Assembly: GCA_963920635.1 (NCBI GenBank)
Contig: OY987303.1
Coordinates: 55,055,223-55,119,222, forward strand
Reading direction: 5' to 3'
From: Pseudeuparius sepicola
Taxonomy: Eukaryota > Arthropoda > Insecta > Coleoptera > Anthribidae
Length of the DNA stretch: 64,000 bases
Part shown: one piece after another, positions 1-36,000 of the stretch
Position numbering within the stretch: the stretch's first letter is position 1
Layout of the letters: each line of letters begins with the position of its first letter
Made by a program: the position numbers and the translations under genes
Notes under the pieces: model-generated
What the model saw: the letters and a program-made list of their open reading frames with translations, nothing else
Databases searched by the model: none
Told to the model about the DNA's origin: nothing

Positions 1-2373
1 ACCTAAGAATCGCTTTTTTTACAGGGAGGCTTTTGTTGTGAAGCTATTTATTATGTGGATTTAGTATGAGAGCAACCAGTAAATAAGTGTCGGGTTATTT
101 TGCAGAACAAAATATCTAGTACCAATTTGAAGAGAAATAATAAAGAATAATAATTAATATCCTGATATATTTGTGGGAATTGGCATAGAGGCACAATAAT
201 ACAACTTAACTTTTTCCGGTATTTCCAAGGCAAACTTGATTCCCTCTTTTGGCGCAATAGTGTACCTAAAACATGCCCCAATATAGCCCGAAATCGGATT
301 TTCAAAAATCTGTTAATAAAGTTCTTTCGTTCTTTATGAATAGCACTGTATCTCCCAACAAATGGTTGGAGGGTATTATTAAAGTAGCTGCTGAACATGC
401 AAATTAAGTACCTAATAATGATAATAATTAGGTAGGTACCTCCTACATTCGCTTAGCAACTAGTACAACATGCATAGATAGTTTTAGCATCGTTTAAAAT
501 TAAAGAAAGAGACTTATACAAACTAACATACAAATCATGCATAATATCACAGACTATTGAATAAATATCTACATATTGTAGGAAAGAGTAGTTTTGACAT
601 TTGAGTTTTCTATGTATTATGTATTATGTAATACAAATCCTGGGGTTCTACCAATTTGTATTATTTATTTCTTTTTTTTTTGTGTACAACGTACGTTTCG
701 GCCAAAAATTATGCCATCTTCAGGTACAATAAATTTTGACAGTGTAAAAAAATGTTTTTTTGTTCTTATTTTTCTTATATAAATAATTAACATATATTTT
801 CAGTTTATAAAAATGTAAGACACACAAATTAAAATAAATTAAAATAGAGTTAAAACATCTTACTCATGTTCTTTGAGCGCAACAATCTTAAGCAGATTGT
901 GGTCGGAAAAAAACAGCTTTGTCGAGTCAAACTTTAAAAAAACCCTTAAAACATTACATTGAGAGGTTACTCAAGGGAAACTTGGTTGTTTTTACGTAGG
1001 CTACATGTTAGCAAGTGGCCCGAAATGTGTTTTTGGTGCGTCGCGCGTTTAAATCGATATAAAAATATAAAAAAATTAGACAGATAAGCTACAGGTTTTC
1101 ATATAGTAAAATATTCATAAGTACATAGTGGCAAAATAAAGTTAAACATTGGTATTGGTGAGATACAAACAATTCCTTGTCTTTTAGTTTTTATATAAAA
1201 AATTAGAAAAGTAGAAACAAGATTATTTTTTGACACATTCTAAGTAATAAGGTTATTACATATGTGTGAGAGACCTTCTGTATCTGTTCTAAAATTAACA
1301 CAATTCTGTTGTTTTTTAATGTGTATCATTTCAAAACCATTTCTTTTCATTTGGTCATCTTCCTTACAAACAACCGTGGTATTGTAAAAGTCAAAGTTAT
1401 GGAAATTATCTAATGCGTGCTTACAAAGGGCGGTTGAATTCAAATTTTTAGTTCTTATATCATATTGGTAAGAAGAAATTTAAGTTTTCGGTAGCACCCT
1501 ATACAGGGTGGTTCAAATTTGATATTTTTTCATTTTTTCACGCTTCTCAAATATGTCATAACCAATGACGTCAAAACCTATAGACGTGGTGCCCCATTGT
1601 TAAAATGCCCTTTATCCCAAGATTAAATATATATCCATACTACTCTAAAAACATGCTACAAACAAAGACAGAAAGTCAACCATCAACCAACTATACACCC
1701 AGTGAATCCCGGTTATAGTTCCTCCAGAATCACACTTAGATATCGCATGTTTTTTCTTGTTTGGGGGCGCCGGAAGCACCGGAACCTCACCTAAAGACTC
1801 GGGGGATGGTCTAACGATGCCAACCTCCGAGCCCAGAGTCGAAATAAGTTCGCTACGGCTGGTCAAAAAGGGGCAATTTTTGACAATCTTGCTACATTTT
1901 CGGAATAATTTAATGGAGCGCTTAGATTGTGATTAGTTCTGGGTGTCAAGCGTTTATCAAAACAAACCTGTCTATAGGTTCTGACGTCATTGGTCATAAC
2001 CTTTTCTATCAATACAAATTTTCGATTTAGCTAAAAACATTTTTTGTTTATTTGTTTAAGTACGCAAAATTCATTGGCACAGAATGATATTCTCTTTGCG
2101 GTAAAAACCCAAGTCCTGAATTCTGAATTTGATCCTTGTACAATATACTATTTTAGGATACATTTTTTCATGCTTCTCAAATATTCATAACTTTTTTTAC
2201 GAGCTTTTTTATAAATATAAATTTTCGATTTAGCTAAAAACATTTTTTGTTTATTAATTTGTTTAAGTACGCAAAATTCATTGATATCATTGAGTAAAGG
2301 AAAGGATATTGATATTCTCTTTGAGGAGAAACCCAAGTCCTGAATTTGATCCTTGTACAATATACTATTTTAG
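1..2373. other. Upstream region / 5' intron of Sfmbt
   Basis: AT-rich non-coding sequence before the first recognisable coding exon. It ends in a polypyrimidine-poor but usable acceptor (ttttag at 2368-2373), so it is probably the end of a 5' intron whose upstream non-coding exon is outside the window or unrecognised. A MITE lies at 1562-1993 and a tandem duplication at about 1528-2379. I see no gene in 1-1500; the short open frames there have no recognisable motif. Confidence 0.6.
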
Positions 2374-2379
2374 GATACC
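1528..2379 (+). repeat. Two-unit tandem duplication copying a splice acceptor
   Basis: Unit 1 (about 1528-1561 plus 1994-2160, interrupted by the MITE) and unit 2 (2161-2379) share the same order of blocks: a cattttttca tract, tcataac, a ttcgatttagctaaaaacat block, a tttaagtacgcaaaattcat block, and a final tatactattttag-gatac. The last block is the acceptor of the first Sfmbt coding exon, so the acceptor exists twice (AG at 2155-2156 and 2372-2373). Confidence 0.8.
1562..1993. mobile_element. 432-bp MITE with CRE-containing inverted ends
   Basis: Terminal inverted repeats of about 24 bp start CCAATGACGTCAAAACC on the left and are mirrored as GGTTCTGACGTCATTGG on the right. The element is flanked by the direct repeat TCATAA (1556-1561 and 1994-1999). 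A related unit without the insert is present at 2161-2200, where the same flank reads through as tcataac, so the insertion can be read against an empty site. No transposase is encoded; the 73-residue open frame on the minus strand has no motif. The superfamily is not certain. Confidence 0.75.
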
Positions 2380-25944
<23,565 letters not shown>

Positions 25945-26270
25945 TGCCTGCCGGGTCGACATAACCCCGAGAGAATAGGGAATTGACAGTCGTTGGGAGC
26001 GAGGTTGTGTCGGGTCCCGCCCCCCCTAGGGTAATTCGTAGGTTTCTCGAGATATTATGAGGATTATTAAGGTCTAATTTAATTTTTTTATACGATATAT
26101 TTATGTAAATAGTGGAAGTATTAGTTTTGAAAAGTACTTTTCCTTTAGCAGTTAACTAGATTTTGTCTATTTAAAGCGGTTTTATTTTTCGTAAGATTTT
26201 TCAGCAATCGATTGTCTATTTTGTGTTTAGATATGAGACTATTCGAAATAAATATGATTTTCGAGCACAG
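25945..26270 (+). other. Sfmbt 3' UTR with poly(A) signal
   Basis: AT-rich sequence after the stop. A canonical AATAAA is at 26247-26252, about 300 bp downstream, so cleavage is likely near 26265-26280. No earlier AATAAA was seen. Confidence 0.65.
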
Positions 26271-29200
26271 ACTTTGTGATAAGGAAGAGAACATCTTGTT
26301 TTGTGAATCCCGTAGTTGAATAACAGACAATAGTTTTTCTTTTATTCAATAATCCCATCCCATATTACAAAAAAAAAAGATTATTTAACAGGTATTACAA
26401 AGTTCAACATTATGTACATGGTTAACCAATACTCTGCCAATATAATAGATTGCTATGAGAGTGGCAGAATAGTATATTATACACCTAGGTTGAGAAGTGA
26501 GCCATTATTTAGCGAGCATTTTTATATCCTGAGGCGCGTAGCGCCGAAGGATATAATATGCGAGGTAAATAATGGCCTTCTCAACCGAAGTGTATATAGA
26601 ATTTTTTTTTACTACTAACATTGAAATATTGCCATATTTTAGTCATTTCTCGCTTTTTTCAAATACTTGAAAATATCAAGTAGCCTGGGAGATCAGTTGT
26701 CAAGCTGATAAAATGACACTAATTTTTAAATGTCACATAGAAAATTTTTCATTATTTACCTAGGTATTTTTTTATTATCATTATTTACCTAGTTAGAGAA
26801 ATATTACTTCTTATTAGAGGAATGAGGTAAATAATGGTGATTTCTCAGGTTAGTAGTAAAAAATAAAAATTTATCAATTTTGACAGTTGAGATTCATCTT
26901 GATACAAGTTTATAACCAATAGAAATGCACGGTAAAGCCAAGTTCAGACATTCATAAACGGCGGTGGTGAATATTCTCACATATGTCATATACTCGCGAT
27001 TTATTTTATAAGAAAGTTAGGAACTTTTAAATATAAACATAAACAGTCGTAAGATAACCTAAAAAATAATGGAGGAACATCGGAGCTTCCGCGCATGCGC
27101 CGACGTCATTTTGAAAGGCCAATTCCCCCCCCCTCAGATTTATCAAAGATTGCCATGATAAGGACAGATTGAAAATTTATCAATTCTGATATAGTTCATA
27201 TTAACCTATAACCTATATATTTTGTGGTTCATATAGCAAATTCGTAAAATTTATGCTTTTTGCGACATGCGTTATAAAGCCAGTTAAATTGTGAATTTAC
27301 TCCAGTAGAAACTGTCAAACAGGCCACACAGCTGCAAACGTAATTACCCGTCAAATCGACAAAAGAGACAATTTATTTTCATTTTGTGGATTGGAGAGAC
27401 AAAAATGAGATTACCCCTGTAACCAGAGAACAAAATTTTTAAGTCAAAATGTTATATTTTGATATTAAATTGGCATTTATAAGAAATAAAGGAAATAAAA
27501 TGTTAACACTCTTCAAGGAAGGCGCTATTACTTCAGTAAACCAAGAAAAATATGTTTAATTTATTATTATTTATTTTTGAATTTGTTTAAATTCTTTATA
27601 CCTTAGTTTACTCCAAAAGATTCCATAATGCATAACCCTTTTCTAATTATTCATGAGACTCCCGACGCCCATAACTTTGATAAAATCAAAGTTGGCTGTC
27701 ATTAGGAATCCATCAAACCAATCAAAAGTGCAGAAATTTTTGAACAACCCAATCACATTGCAAAGGTGGATTCCATTACATTAGTATTGGATTTAAAAAC
27801 TCGCCCCTTATGTCAATAAATGTGATCAAAATTTGATCACATTTATCACAATATGTATCTCAAATCAAAACATTTATTTTTGTTTTGAGTTCAGTCATTG
27901 AGTAGAAGAATATGTATATAATATATTCTCAATGGTTCAGTTCTCATATTTTGGTCGCCGCACTTCTAGAAACTTGTAAAAGAAAAGGCAGTTTAAAAGT
28001 ACCTAAGTCTGTTTATCGTCTTTTTCAAGTTACAAACATTATGTGAACCTGGAATGTTTCGATTGTGAACCTGAACCGGGAATGTGTCCAGTAAAGTATA
28101 AAATAAAATACCTACCTATTGGAAGAATAAAATAATTATTACAAGGTAGGCCATTATAAATATCGCCTTGTCCACGCTAAACGCTACCCCCCTCTCCACC
28201 CCTCTTAAGATCGTCCAAAGGAGCAACTGGCGCCTCCGATTGTAGAGAGAGAGAAAAAATAAAAACGCAGCAGGCGCTGGCGGCTCCCGAGAAAGCGGCG
28301 TTGCCGGACCAACTAACCTCGCTTTTCTGTGGCCGGCCGGGCCGCGTTGTTCACTTGTTATTTGGCAAAGAAAATGCACGTGGAAGAACTTGCGGACAAA
28401 TCATGGATTCCAAGCCAAAGAAAACGCGATAAAACTACCAGATCAATGCAACGTTGGCCACACTCTGCCGGTTGTAATAATATATCGAACGTTTTTACCG
28501 GTGAGTGTGTTTGTTTACTATAGGTTACGTTGGCAAATCGCCTGGGGTCGGTTTTTTTTAGTGGAAGTTTTGGTGAAATAAATATAATATTTTTGTTTTC
28601 AAATAGGTACCTACCTACCTACTTAATAATTTCGTACTTGTATTTGTTCTAGAAATAGTTGTGACTGTATTGTTTTGGTTCCTATTCTGGTAAAATGATA
28701 TTTGTGTTTATTAATTTTATCACAGTTTCATTCACTATAATAATATACCTATTTATGGAAATAAATCCTTTATCTATGTTATGGAACAACTGTAGCGATA
28801 GCGACAGTTGATAAATGAAAACTAATCATAAATTTTGAAACAAAAATGAATAAGTGAGGTTTTTTAATATACCTAGTATAGGTAGGTAGGTATAAAAGCT
28901 GTTTTATAAGAAATTTGAAAAATCACAAAAGGTGAAATTACCGGGTTTTTATTGATTTTCTTTTTATTGTTAGGTAGGTATTTCAAAAAGTTGGATTTGC
29001 ATGTGTTATGATATTATGATTTTTTTAAATGAGACAATAGTCGAGAAAACCCTACATTACCAACCAAAGGCGTCGGTGATCCGCCTTTGGTATAATCCAA
29101 ATCCACATACCTATACAAACTTGTATACTTATTCCGAAACGACCGAAACCTTATCGTCCTGTACCCTGTATACCTACTTACATAGTTATGATATTACATC

Positions 29201-29343
29201 TGACGACATATAATAGTGAGGTTAGGTCAGGGTTCGATTTCCGTTGGTCAAAGCGAAGGCGGTAAAACACGTTACCGTTCGTCGAAAAAATGATCAGCGG
29301 AAAATCCAGCTAAATAAATCATAGAGCTGAAATGTGTTTACAG
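26271..29343. other. Intergenic region Sfmbt to AP-4
   Basis: No gene I can support. It holds a 120-bp imperfect hairpin (26473-26592), an NRF-1-type palindrome (27091-27100), a palindrome around TTTGATCACATTTAT (about 27820-27850), TAGGTA-rich DNA, and a GC-richer patch (28140-28500) ending in a good donor (accg|gtgagt at 28501). That patch may be a distal promoter or non-coding first exon. Confidence 0.6.
26473..26592. repeat. ~120-bp imperfect hairpin
   Basis: The left arm TATATTATACACCTAGGTTG and following agaagtgagccattattta are mirrored by taaataatggccttctcaac and gaagtgtatata. The tip of the fold is GGCGCGTAGCGCC. Probably a small MITE. Confidence 0.6.
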
Positions 29344-29399
29344 ATTTACATATTTTAACTTCCTATCCATGCAGAATGGCAACTTTTATAAATTTAATT

Positions 29400-30080
29400 T
29401 TCTCCCTACGTCCACCCACTTGTCGGCCGTGCCGGCAACGTCGCGTGTCAACCGCCGTCCCGCCGATCGGGCGGGGCTACGCCACAGCTGGCGCGTCGGC
29501 CCGTCTCTACTCCGCGACGAAATTAGTACCGCCCTGTTTTCCCACTTTTCCGGCATTTCCCGGCCGATTTCCGCGATTTTTTGAATCGTTGCGAGCGTTT
29601 CCGAACGCTTGCCGGATATTTCTGGCGATCGGCGGCGGTCGGGACGTCTTTTTGACGTTTCCGCGGCGCACGGATCGACTCGCGTCGCCACTCAGCTGTT
29701 CCGTTTCCCGCGCTCGGCGCGGCGGCAGAGCAGAGAGGCGCCGCGCGGCGTTGGTAGTGGACGCGCACGCGACTTTTCCCGGTGTTTTTCGCGGCTTTCC
29801 CAGAGGTTATGTCCGTGTACGACGGCGGCGATCCGCTCAAGATGGACGAGAGGCAGTACTACGATGACGTCGACAAGAAGGAGGTGCTCGGGAACGTGGC
29901 GAGGTGAGTTTTTCGGGCCGGTGGCGGCATGATTTTGACGTTTTGTGACTTGGCGGGCCCGCCGGCCGGCGACGGGGCAGTGGCGTGCGGGCGCGGCGTT
30001 GCCGGTTGTAAGGGGAAGAGGGGGATTTGGGGGATAACCTCGAAGACCGCGCGGTGGGCCGATCGAACGTTTTCGGTGGC
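29400..30080 (+). promoter_or_regulatory. CpG island over AP-4 promoter and first exon
   Basis: GC-rich, CpG-dense block standing out from AT-rich flanks and containing the AP-4 start codon. CAGCTG E-boxes at 29485-29490 and 29693-29698 match the preferred AP-4 site. No TATA box is evident. The transcription start cannot be placed from sequence alone. Confidence 0.7.
29809..29903 (+). CDS. crp: AP-4 exon 1
   Basis: 31 codons plus two bases, ending GCGAG|gtgagt. It encodes [20 protein letters not shown] and [11 protein letters not shown]. The ATG is the first in a frame that joins exon 2 (phase 2) to give the expected lead into the basic region. Confidence 0.88.
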
Positions 30081-33000
30081 AGGTCGACAATAACAAAATG
30101 GGTTTATGCAATACGCGATGGCTTGCGGTTGCGGCACAAAAATGGTATTTAAAAAAATAGTGGGATCCGGGATTTATATTGTTTAATATTATTGTTTTTA
30201 ATCTTCCATCGATGTAATTTATTTTGTGATTGAGTGAAGATGAGTTTCAATTTCAATGTTGATAAGTTTCTAACAAATTAATTAAAACTTTGTCGCACTA
30301 TTTTCATCTTTATTGTTTAAATATTTTTAAAGAAAACTAAATATCACGTCATGTATTATTGCTGTTTTTTTACAGAAAGGCAAAAAAATATATTAACAGG
30401 AGATTCTGAAAGCCTTTTTAATTCTATTTGTTAAATCATTTATAAAAAAAATTGTTAAAAATTACCTACAAGCAGTGAACTTGAAATTTGAGTTTTTTAT
30501 TTAATTCAAAACTTTTTTTTGTATTTCTCTCTAAAATTACAAATTAAGACCTACCGAAACTCGCGAAGCTGCTACCTACTTAGGTAGGTACTTTAATCTT
30601 GTAACATTTTTTTCAGATATTTTCTAAAATTTATTTGTGGCGTAAACAGATCCATTGAATTTTAATTGGGTTTTTCGCCCCCAAACTGGTTAAAAGACAA
30701 CCTTTTCAAATTGCCTGGATTTAATAAATTCTTAACAGTAAACGAACTAAACTTTGGACTTGTAACTCAAAAAAGTATCTTCAACAAATTTTTTTCTGAG
30801 CTTTCGGCGAATAAATCTTCCTCCTTTCAGATTTTGTATTTTTTGACATTTTACCCCTCCCCCCCTTAACTTCTGTACCTATTTTTCGAGTTAAAGAAAA
30901 AATTATAGAGTTAAAAGTTTTAGGATTTTTTGTAGCGTTTTCAAGATTGATACAGGGTGTTTCGTAAAAGCGGTACAAACCAAACTTAAGTTTTTTAATA
31001 GAACGCCCTGTAAGTATATTACGTATTAAATTTTTGTAATCTACGCTTTATCTTGATTTCAACGATAAAATACACCTAATATGTCCAATGTACAGGGCGT
31101 TTAAACTTTATAAATTCTTTTTCAAAACGCCACTGGTGGAAGTACATACCTAGATGGGCCGAATTATTTTTAATTTATAGTATTTAATGAGTGTCTAAAC
31201 TGTACGAAATATGTTTGCCTTAACTGTCTTCCTTTAGGAAAAATAAAAGAAAATTTGAAAAAAATGAACTTTGACGCTAGAAGTTCGATACATGTTTAGG
31301 TATATGAAAAATCGATGAAAAAACTCCTTTTTCGAAATTTTCTAGCAGTTTTTAACGTATTGCTGATAAAGTTTGGTCCACCCTGTATAGGTACCGAGGT
31401 ACCTATTACTTACGTATTTTAATTTTTTCACATATCTAATTTTTCTAATTTTCAGTTAGGTAAGTAGGCATAAATATGTTTCATGCAGTCCATATTAGTT
31501 TCTAGCTGTGTAATTACCTAATAGGTATTGTAGGTATGACGTATTGTAGTGTATTTCGTCATTTTTTATAGGTACATAATTAAATTAACATACCTACCTA
31601 TACATATATCCCATATGCCAAGATATTTTCCATGCGTGATGTGTGACACTATGGCACAATTTCCTTATTAGTTCGTTGACATGTGCTCGCGCATTGAGGC
31701 TTCTCAAGGTTGCTTGACATACGATACGAGATAGTATAGTGTTTTGTGTTCTCTCTGCTTTTACAACTTTTATCATAAAGAAGTAAGTAGGTAGTAAAAA
31801 CTTCGAAAAACGTTGCTAAATAGGTAGGTATTGTTAGTTTGTTGGTAAAGCTTTTATATCAATTTCAAAAGCGCAACTCAATGCAATGTCTATGAATACA
31901 AAAAAAATCATAATAAATCAAAAATAATGTTAATAAAAGTGCACGAATGTATAAAAAAAATGTATTGGTGGATGGTAGGTAGGTACCTATGCAATTCAAA
32001 ATTGCAAAATAAATACTTACCTAGTCCATATGCACCTATTATAACAGCTCAAAAATAATAAATCGAGTTATTTTTTTAGTGATACAGATTATTCTACAAA
32101 AATATCCATCATCACAAAAGCCACCTGGCAACACCGTAACGCCGGCTGGCGGGCCATTGCAGGGCTAGAATAATTATTATTTTTTGTAGAGATAATATAG
32201 TACTACAAGCGTGAGCTGTTGAGTGAGTTGTAAATTAATGGAAAACAAAAATACATAAGTACCATATTTCAGTGTTTTCTCGTTTTTGGTGGTGCCTACT
32301 AGATAATATTATTGCCAAGCACAGAATACATAGATTTAAGCTCTGTGAATAACTCCGCAGCAGAAGCCTCCTTAAGAACATGTGTCAAAAATAAGCGGGT
32401 GTCCATTTCAATTTACAGAAAAATAGCTAGAAACTATTCTAAACACAAATTTATGGTCTAATACGATCTTTTTGCTATGTAGATCAAGATAAAATCGATT
32501 AAAATGCACAATGTTTATCTCTTTACAAGATGTTTTGCTTAATAAGACCAATTTTTATTTAGTGCAATTTTTTACAGCCTTTCTAAAATATAGGATACCG
32601 CCTGCAGTGTCCGCTGCATTTATTTTGGCGCCATCACAACTATGCGAATGCACGCTGACCTAACCTAATTTATTTTAAATTACTTGACTCAACTTGACGA
32701 AAATAACGTCTGTCGACCTTACCACTGATATCTTAAAATTATTAGGCCAAATGATCGCATTGTATCACTAGAACTATTTAGCAATGTTTTTATATCACTC
32801 TAATTTAATTAAATAAAGAAAGGGACAAAAATACAGTTTTTGCACAATCCTACAAAAAGTATTTGGCCTTTCTTAACTAGCAATATCTGTAGCGAGATGT
32901 GTAGGCTTCCCCGTGAGAACAGATGTCACTCAACAAAAAACACTAGGGAATTTTTACATTGTCCCCTACTTGGCTTTTGTCCAAAGTTACCTGAACTTCT

Positions 33001-36000
33001 AGGAATACGTACCCTGTTTTTATTTGTCTAGGAAGCGTTCTTTACCTGCCCCAAATTCGTCTGACGGGGTTCGCGGCTATAGAACACGTGGTCTGGTAGG
33101 TACAAAATGATGAAATTTACACGCAGAACAGCCAATTTCGAATACCTACTTACAATTTGCGAACTTTAAAAAAAAACTCCAAAACCAATTTGTATTCATT
33201 TTGACAATAATGATTCGTTGTTCGCTATGTTCGTTCTGAGAGTGGTGACACCCTTTAGATATTGCAAAACTATATAAGTGGTGTACTGAAGCCAGATGAT
33301 TACCTGTGAGGCACGCAACATTTTCTAACGAATAAGGATTTATTGCTTAATAAAATGAAAATCCTTTGAAGGCCTGAGAACTGACACATAAGACCGCTCA
33401 GGGCGCATGCGACGAAAATAATGTCTTGATTGTGGCAATGCATTTTAATGCGACGAGGTTGCAGTGTGAATCACCCGACAGAAAAACGTCGATGATTGAG
33501 AATTAAACAGATAATGATTATGTTGTGTTGCACAGACGACCTTCGAAGGCTGCCAATGGGAAAGTTTCCTATGCATGTATTATTTCAAAGACCGGACGAA
33601 ACGATCTTTCGGTCTTGTCTCGCTTCTTTAAGCTCGGCACACCTGTCCAGCGACCCCAACTGCTCTTAAAGGAAGTGAACAAGGGCACGCGGCTTGCTTA
33701 CCCCTCGCAAGAACTGGTTTGAATATAATATATGGCGAAGGGTCCCAGCCGAGGTCTCGGCAACCTTGACAATTTTAGCAGTGTGGACGGAATAAGTTTT
33801 ATACGAAATAAAACGCTGCAAAAAAGAATTCATTTTTGGTGATTTAAACTCCTTCAGGAACACCTTGTATAGTGTAAACCGTAACTAGTGACCCGATTGC
33901 ACGCGTCAGTTGAACCCTCAGCCGCCCTTTTGTACCGGCAACGTTGCAAGGGACGCATCGCGTCGTCCTTGAGAATGACAGCTGGAAAACAATCGAGCAT
34001 GCATAGGCCACTCGGGTCCAATGTTTCCGTTATCGATTCCCCTGGTTTTTATCATCGTCAACATTGGGTGCATGCCTAGTGCGCAGTAAAACGTTTTTTT
34101 TTTTTTTCAACGTGCATAACCGAATCGATTTTCCGCGTACGAAAACAGGCGCCTCGACCAGTTGTGCGCTCTCTAGGAAAAGTTTTCTATTTATAGAACA
34201 TTATATTGTAATCAAAGTGTGCCGCGGCGTAATTATAGAGCCCGGGTCGGTTGCAACGGCTGAACAACAATGACATCAGCTGATACGCGTTCACATATTA
34301 TACACACACAGCTTGAAAATTATTATTGATATCGCGTGTACTTGACACGGATATTTTCGTGTTTTTGTTGGGCGCGCGGCGCCGCGATGGAAATATTTCC
34401 AGTCTAGAACGCAACGTGGCTCTAATTACTGTTTTGGAGTCATTGGTCTATTAGGCGCGATGCAGGGAAGGACGGTGGTCCAATTTGGCCGTAGTTACCA
34501 ACAGACAGCATCTGGCTTTGGGTTGTTGTCGCGATATGATTTCCTATCTAAGACGAGCGACATTCCAAACCATATTACCTATGCGTGTCGAGATGTTTGG
34601 CTAAAACATCAACAATCGTTCTTTAGTTAGAAGACTGTCTTTGAATATCAGCGCTTACGACGGTCCTTTCTATTTTTTGTAGTCGCATCAATAAGGGCGG
34701 CGAGCCGCCAACGGCAGCCATGGAGCAGGAGAAGCGCATGCGCAGGGAGATCGCCAACAGCAACGAGCGCAGGCGCATGCAAAGCATCAACAACGGCTTC
34801 CAGTCGTTGAGGTCCTTGTTGCCGCACCACGAAGGCGAAAAGTTGAGCAAGGTGAGGACAATTATTACACTCTTATATTTTATGTTTTTTTTTTTTGGTT
34901 TCTTCCAGATGTTATATTATGCGAGTCGGTTGACCTTCGCATCAGTTGTTTTTTTGTTGTAGGCGCCATTATACAATTTTTTCAGCGCGTGTATCCTACC
35001 AACATCACGAGCCAGTCAATTTGTTATTATTCGACTGTGAATGACATACAAAAAAACGTATGGAATGACCGCCAACCGTCGCCTCGCCTCGCGCGGCGTC
35101 CTTGCGAAAATTACGCCCGCGAACATGAATGGGCGTTTTGTAAACGGTCGTAGTCTACACAGCGCCGAGCCGTTTCCGTTTTTTTTTTTCCATCAATGGT
35201 ATTTTCAATGCCGCCGCGCGTCGAAATGTCGGAGAGTAGTAAGTAGTATTACGCGGGGAAAAAACAAAGGAACGTCGGCAACGACGCCCGCGGAGAGCGG
35301 CAGCTTTCTTTTTAAGTGGTCCAAGTCGCCCAGCTGTTTTTTGGCAAGCGAGTCAACGACCCCGGTTAACGTGCGGCCACAAGGAAGGCGGATTGTTAAA
35401 AGGACCGTTGGACCAGTACAAGAGTTTGATGACTTGCGAACGTTTCCGTCTCGCATATTTGAGGAGGAGACTATTGAAGACGCAATGCGATGACTAACCG
35501 CAACATATCCGTAGAAACTTTTAACAACAGGGCACAACATGTTTTGTCGATTGTTGCCGAGTCGTATCCGTTTCGCATATGTTACTTCTTCGTCATATCC
35601 GAGATACAGTAAGTTGTGAAAACCCACCTACCGACAACAACGATAAGCTCTGGACCCCACTGTCTTGTAGCAAGAAGTTTTCTTATTGGCAGCCTTGGAG
35701 TTGGGCCGTTGCCCAACACCACAGTCTGATCGTAACGATCTGGGGGGCGAAAAGGAATGCTGCGTGATCCGCTGATGTTAGCACATCGGATGATGGGCTG
35801 TACTGCCGGACTCGTCGCTTCTATAAAAAGAGTCCAAGCATTGGCGCCGACCGCTCCCAGAATAGACGGTCTAGACGAGGCGTGATGTAGGTCGATCATA
35901 TGGCCTCTTTCGCGGTACTCAGCTGTGTTCATTTTTTTTTTCGAGGGGACTAGCGAAACTCCCTAAAATGATTAATTACACGCCGAAAAGCTACATAGGG

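Noticed and set aside
29334..30137. Arginine-rich frames on both strands around AP-4 exon 1
   Set aside because: GC-rich by-products; only 29809-29903 joins a conserved protein.
35205..35627. Minus-strand frame with a [12 protein letters not shown] segment resembling a UBX-type strand
   Set aside because: One short match only, no fold context, no splice support.
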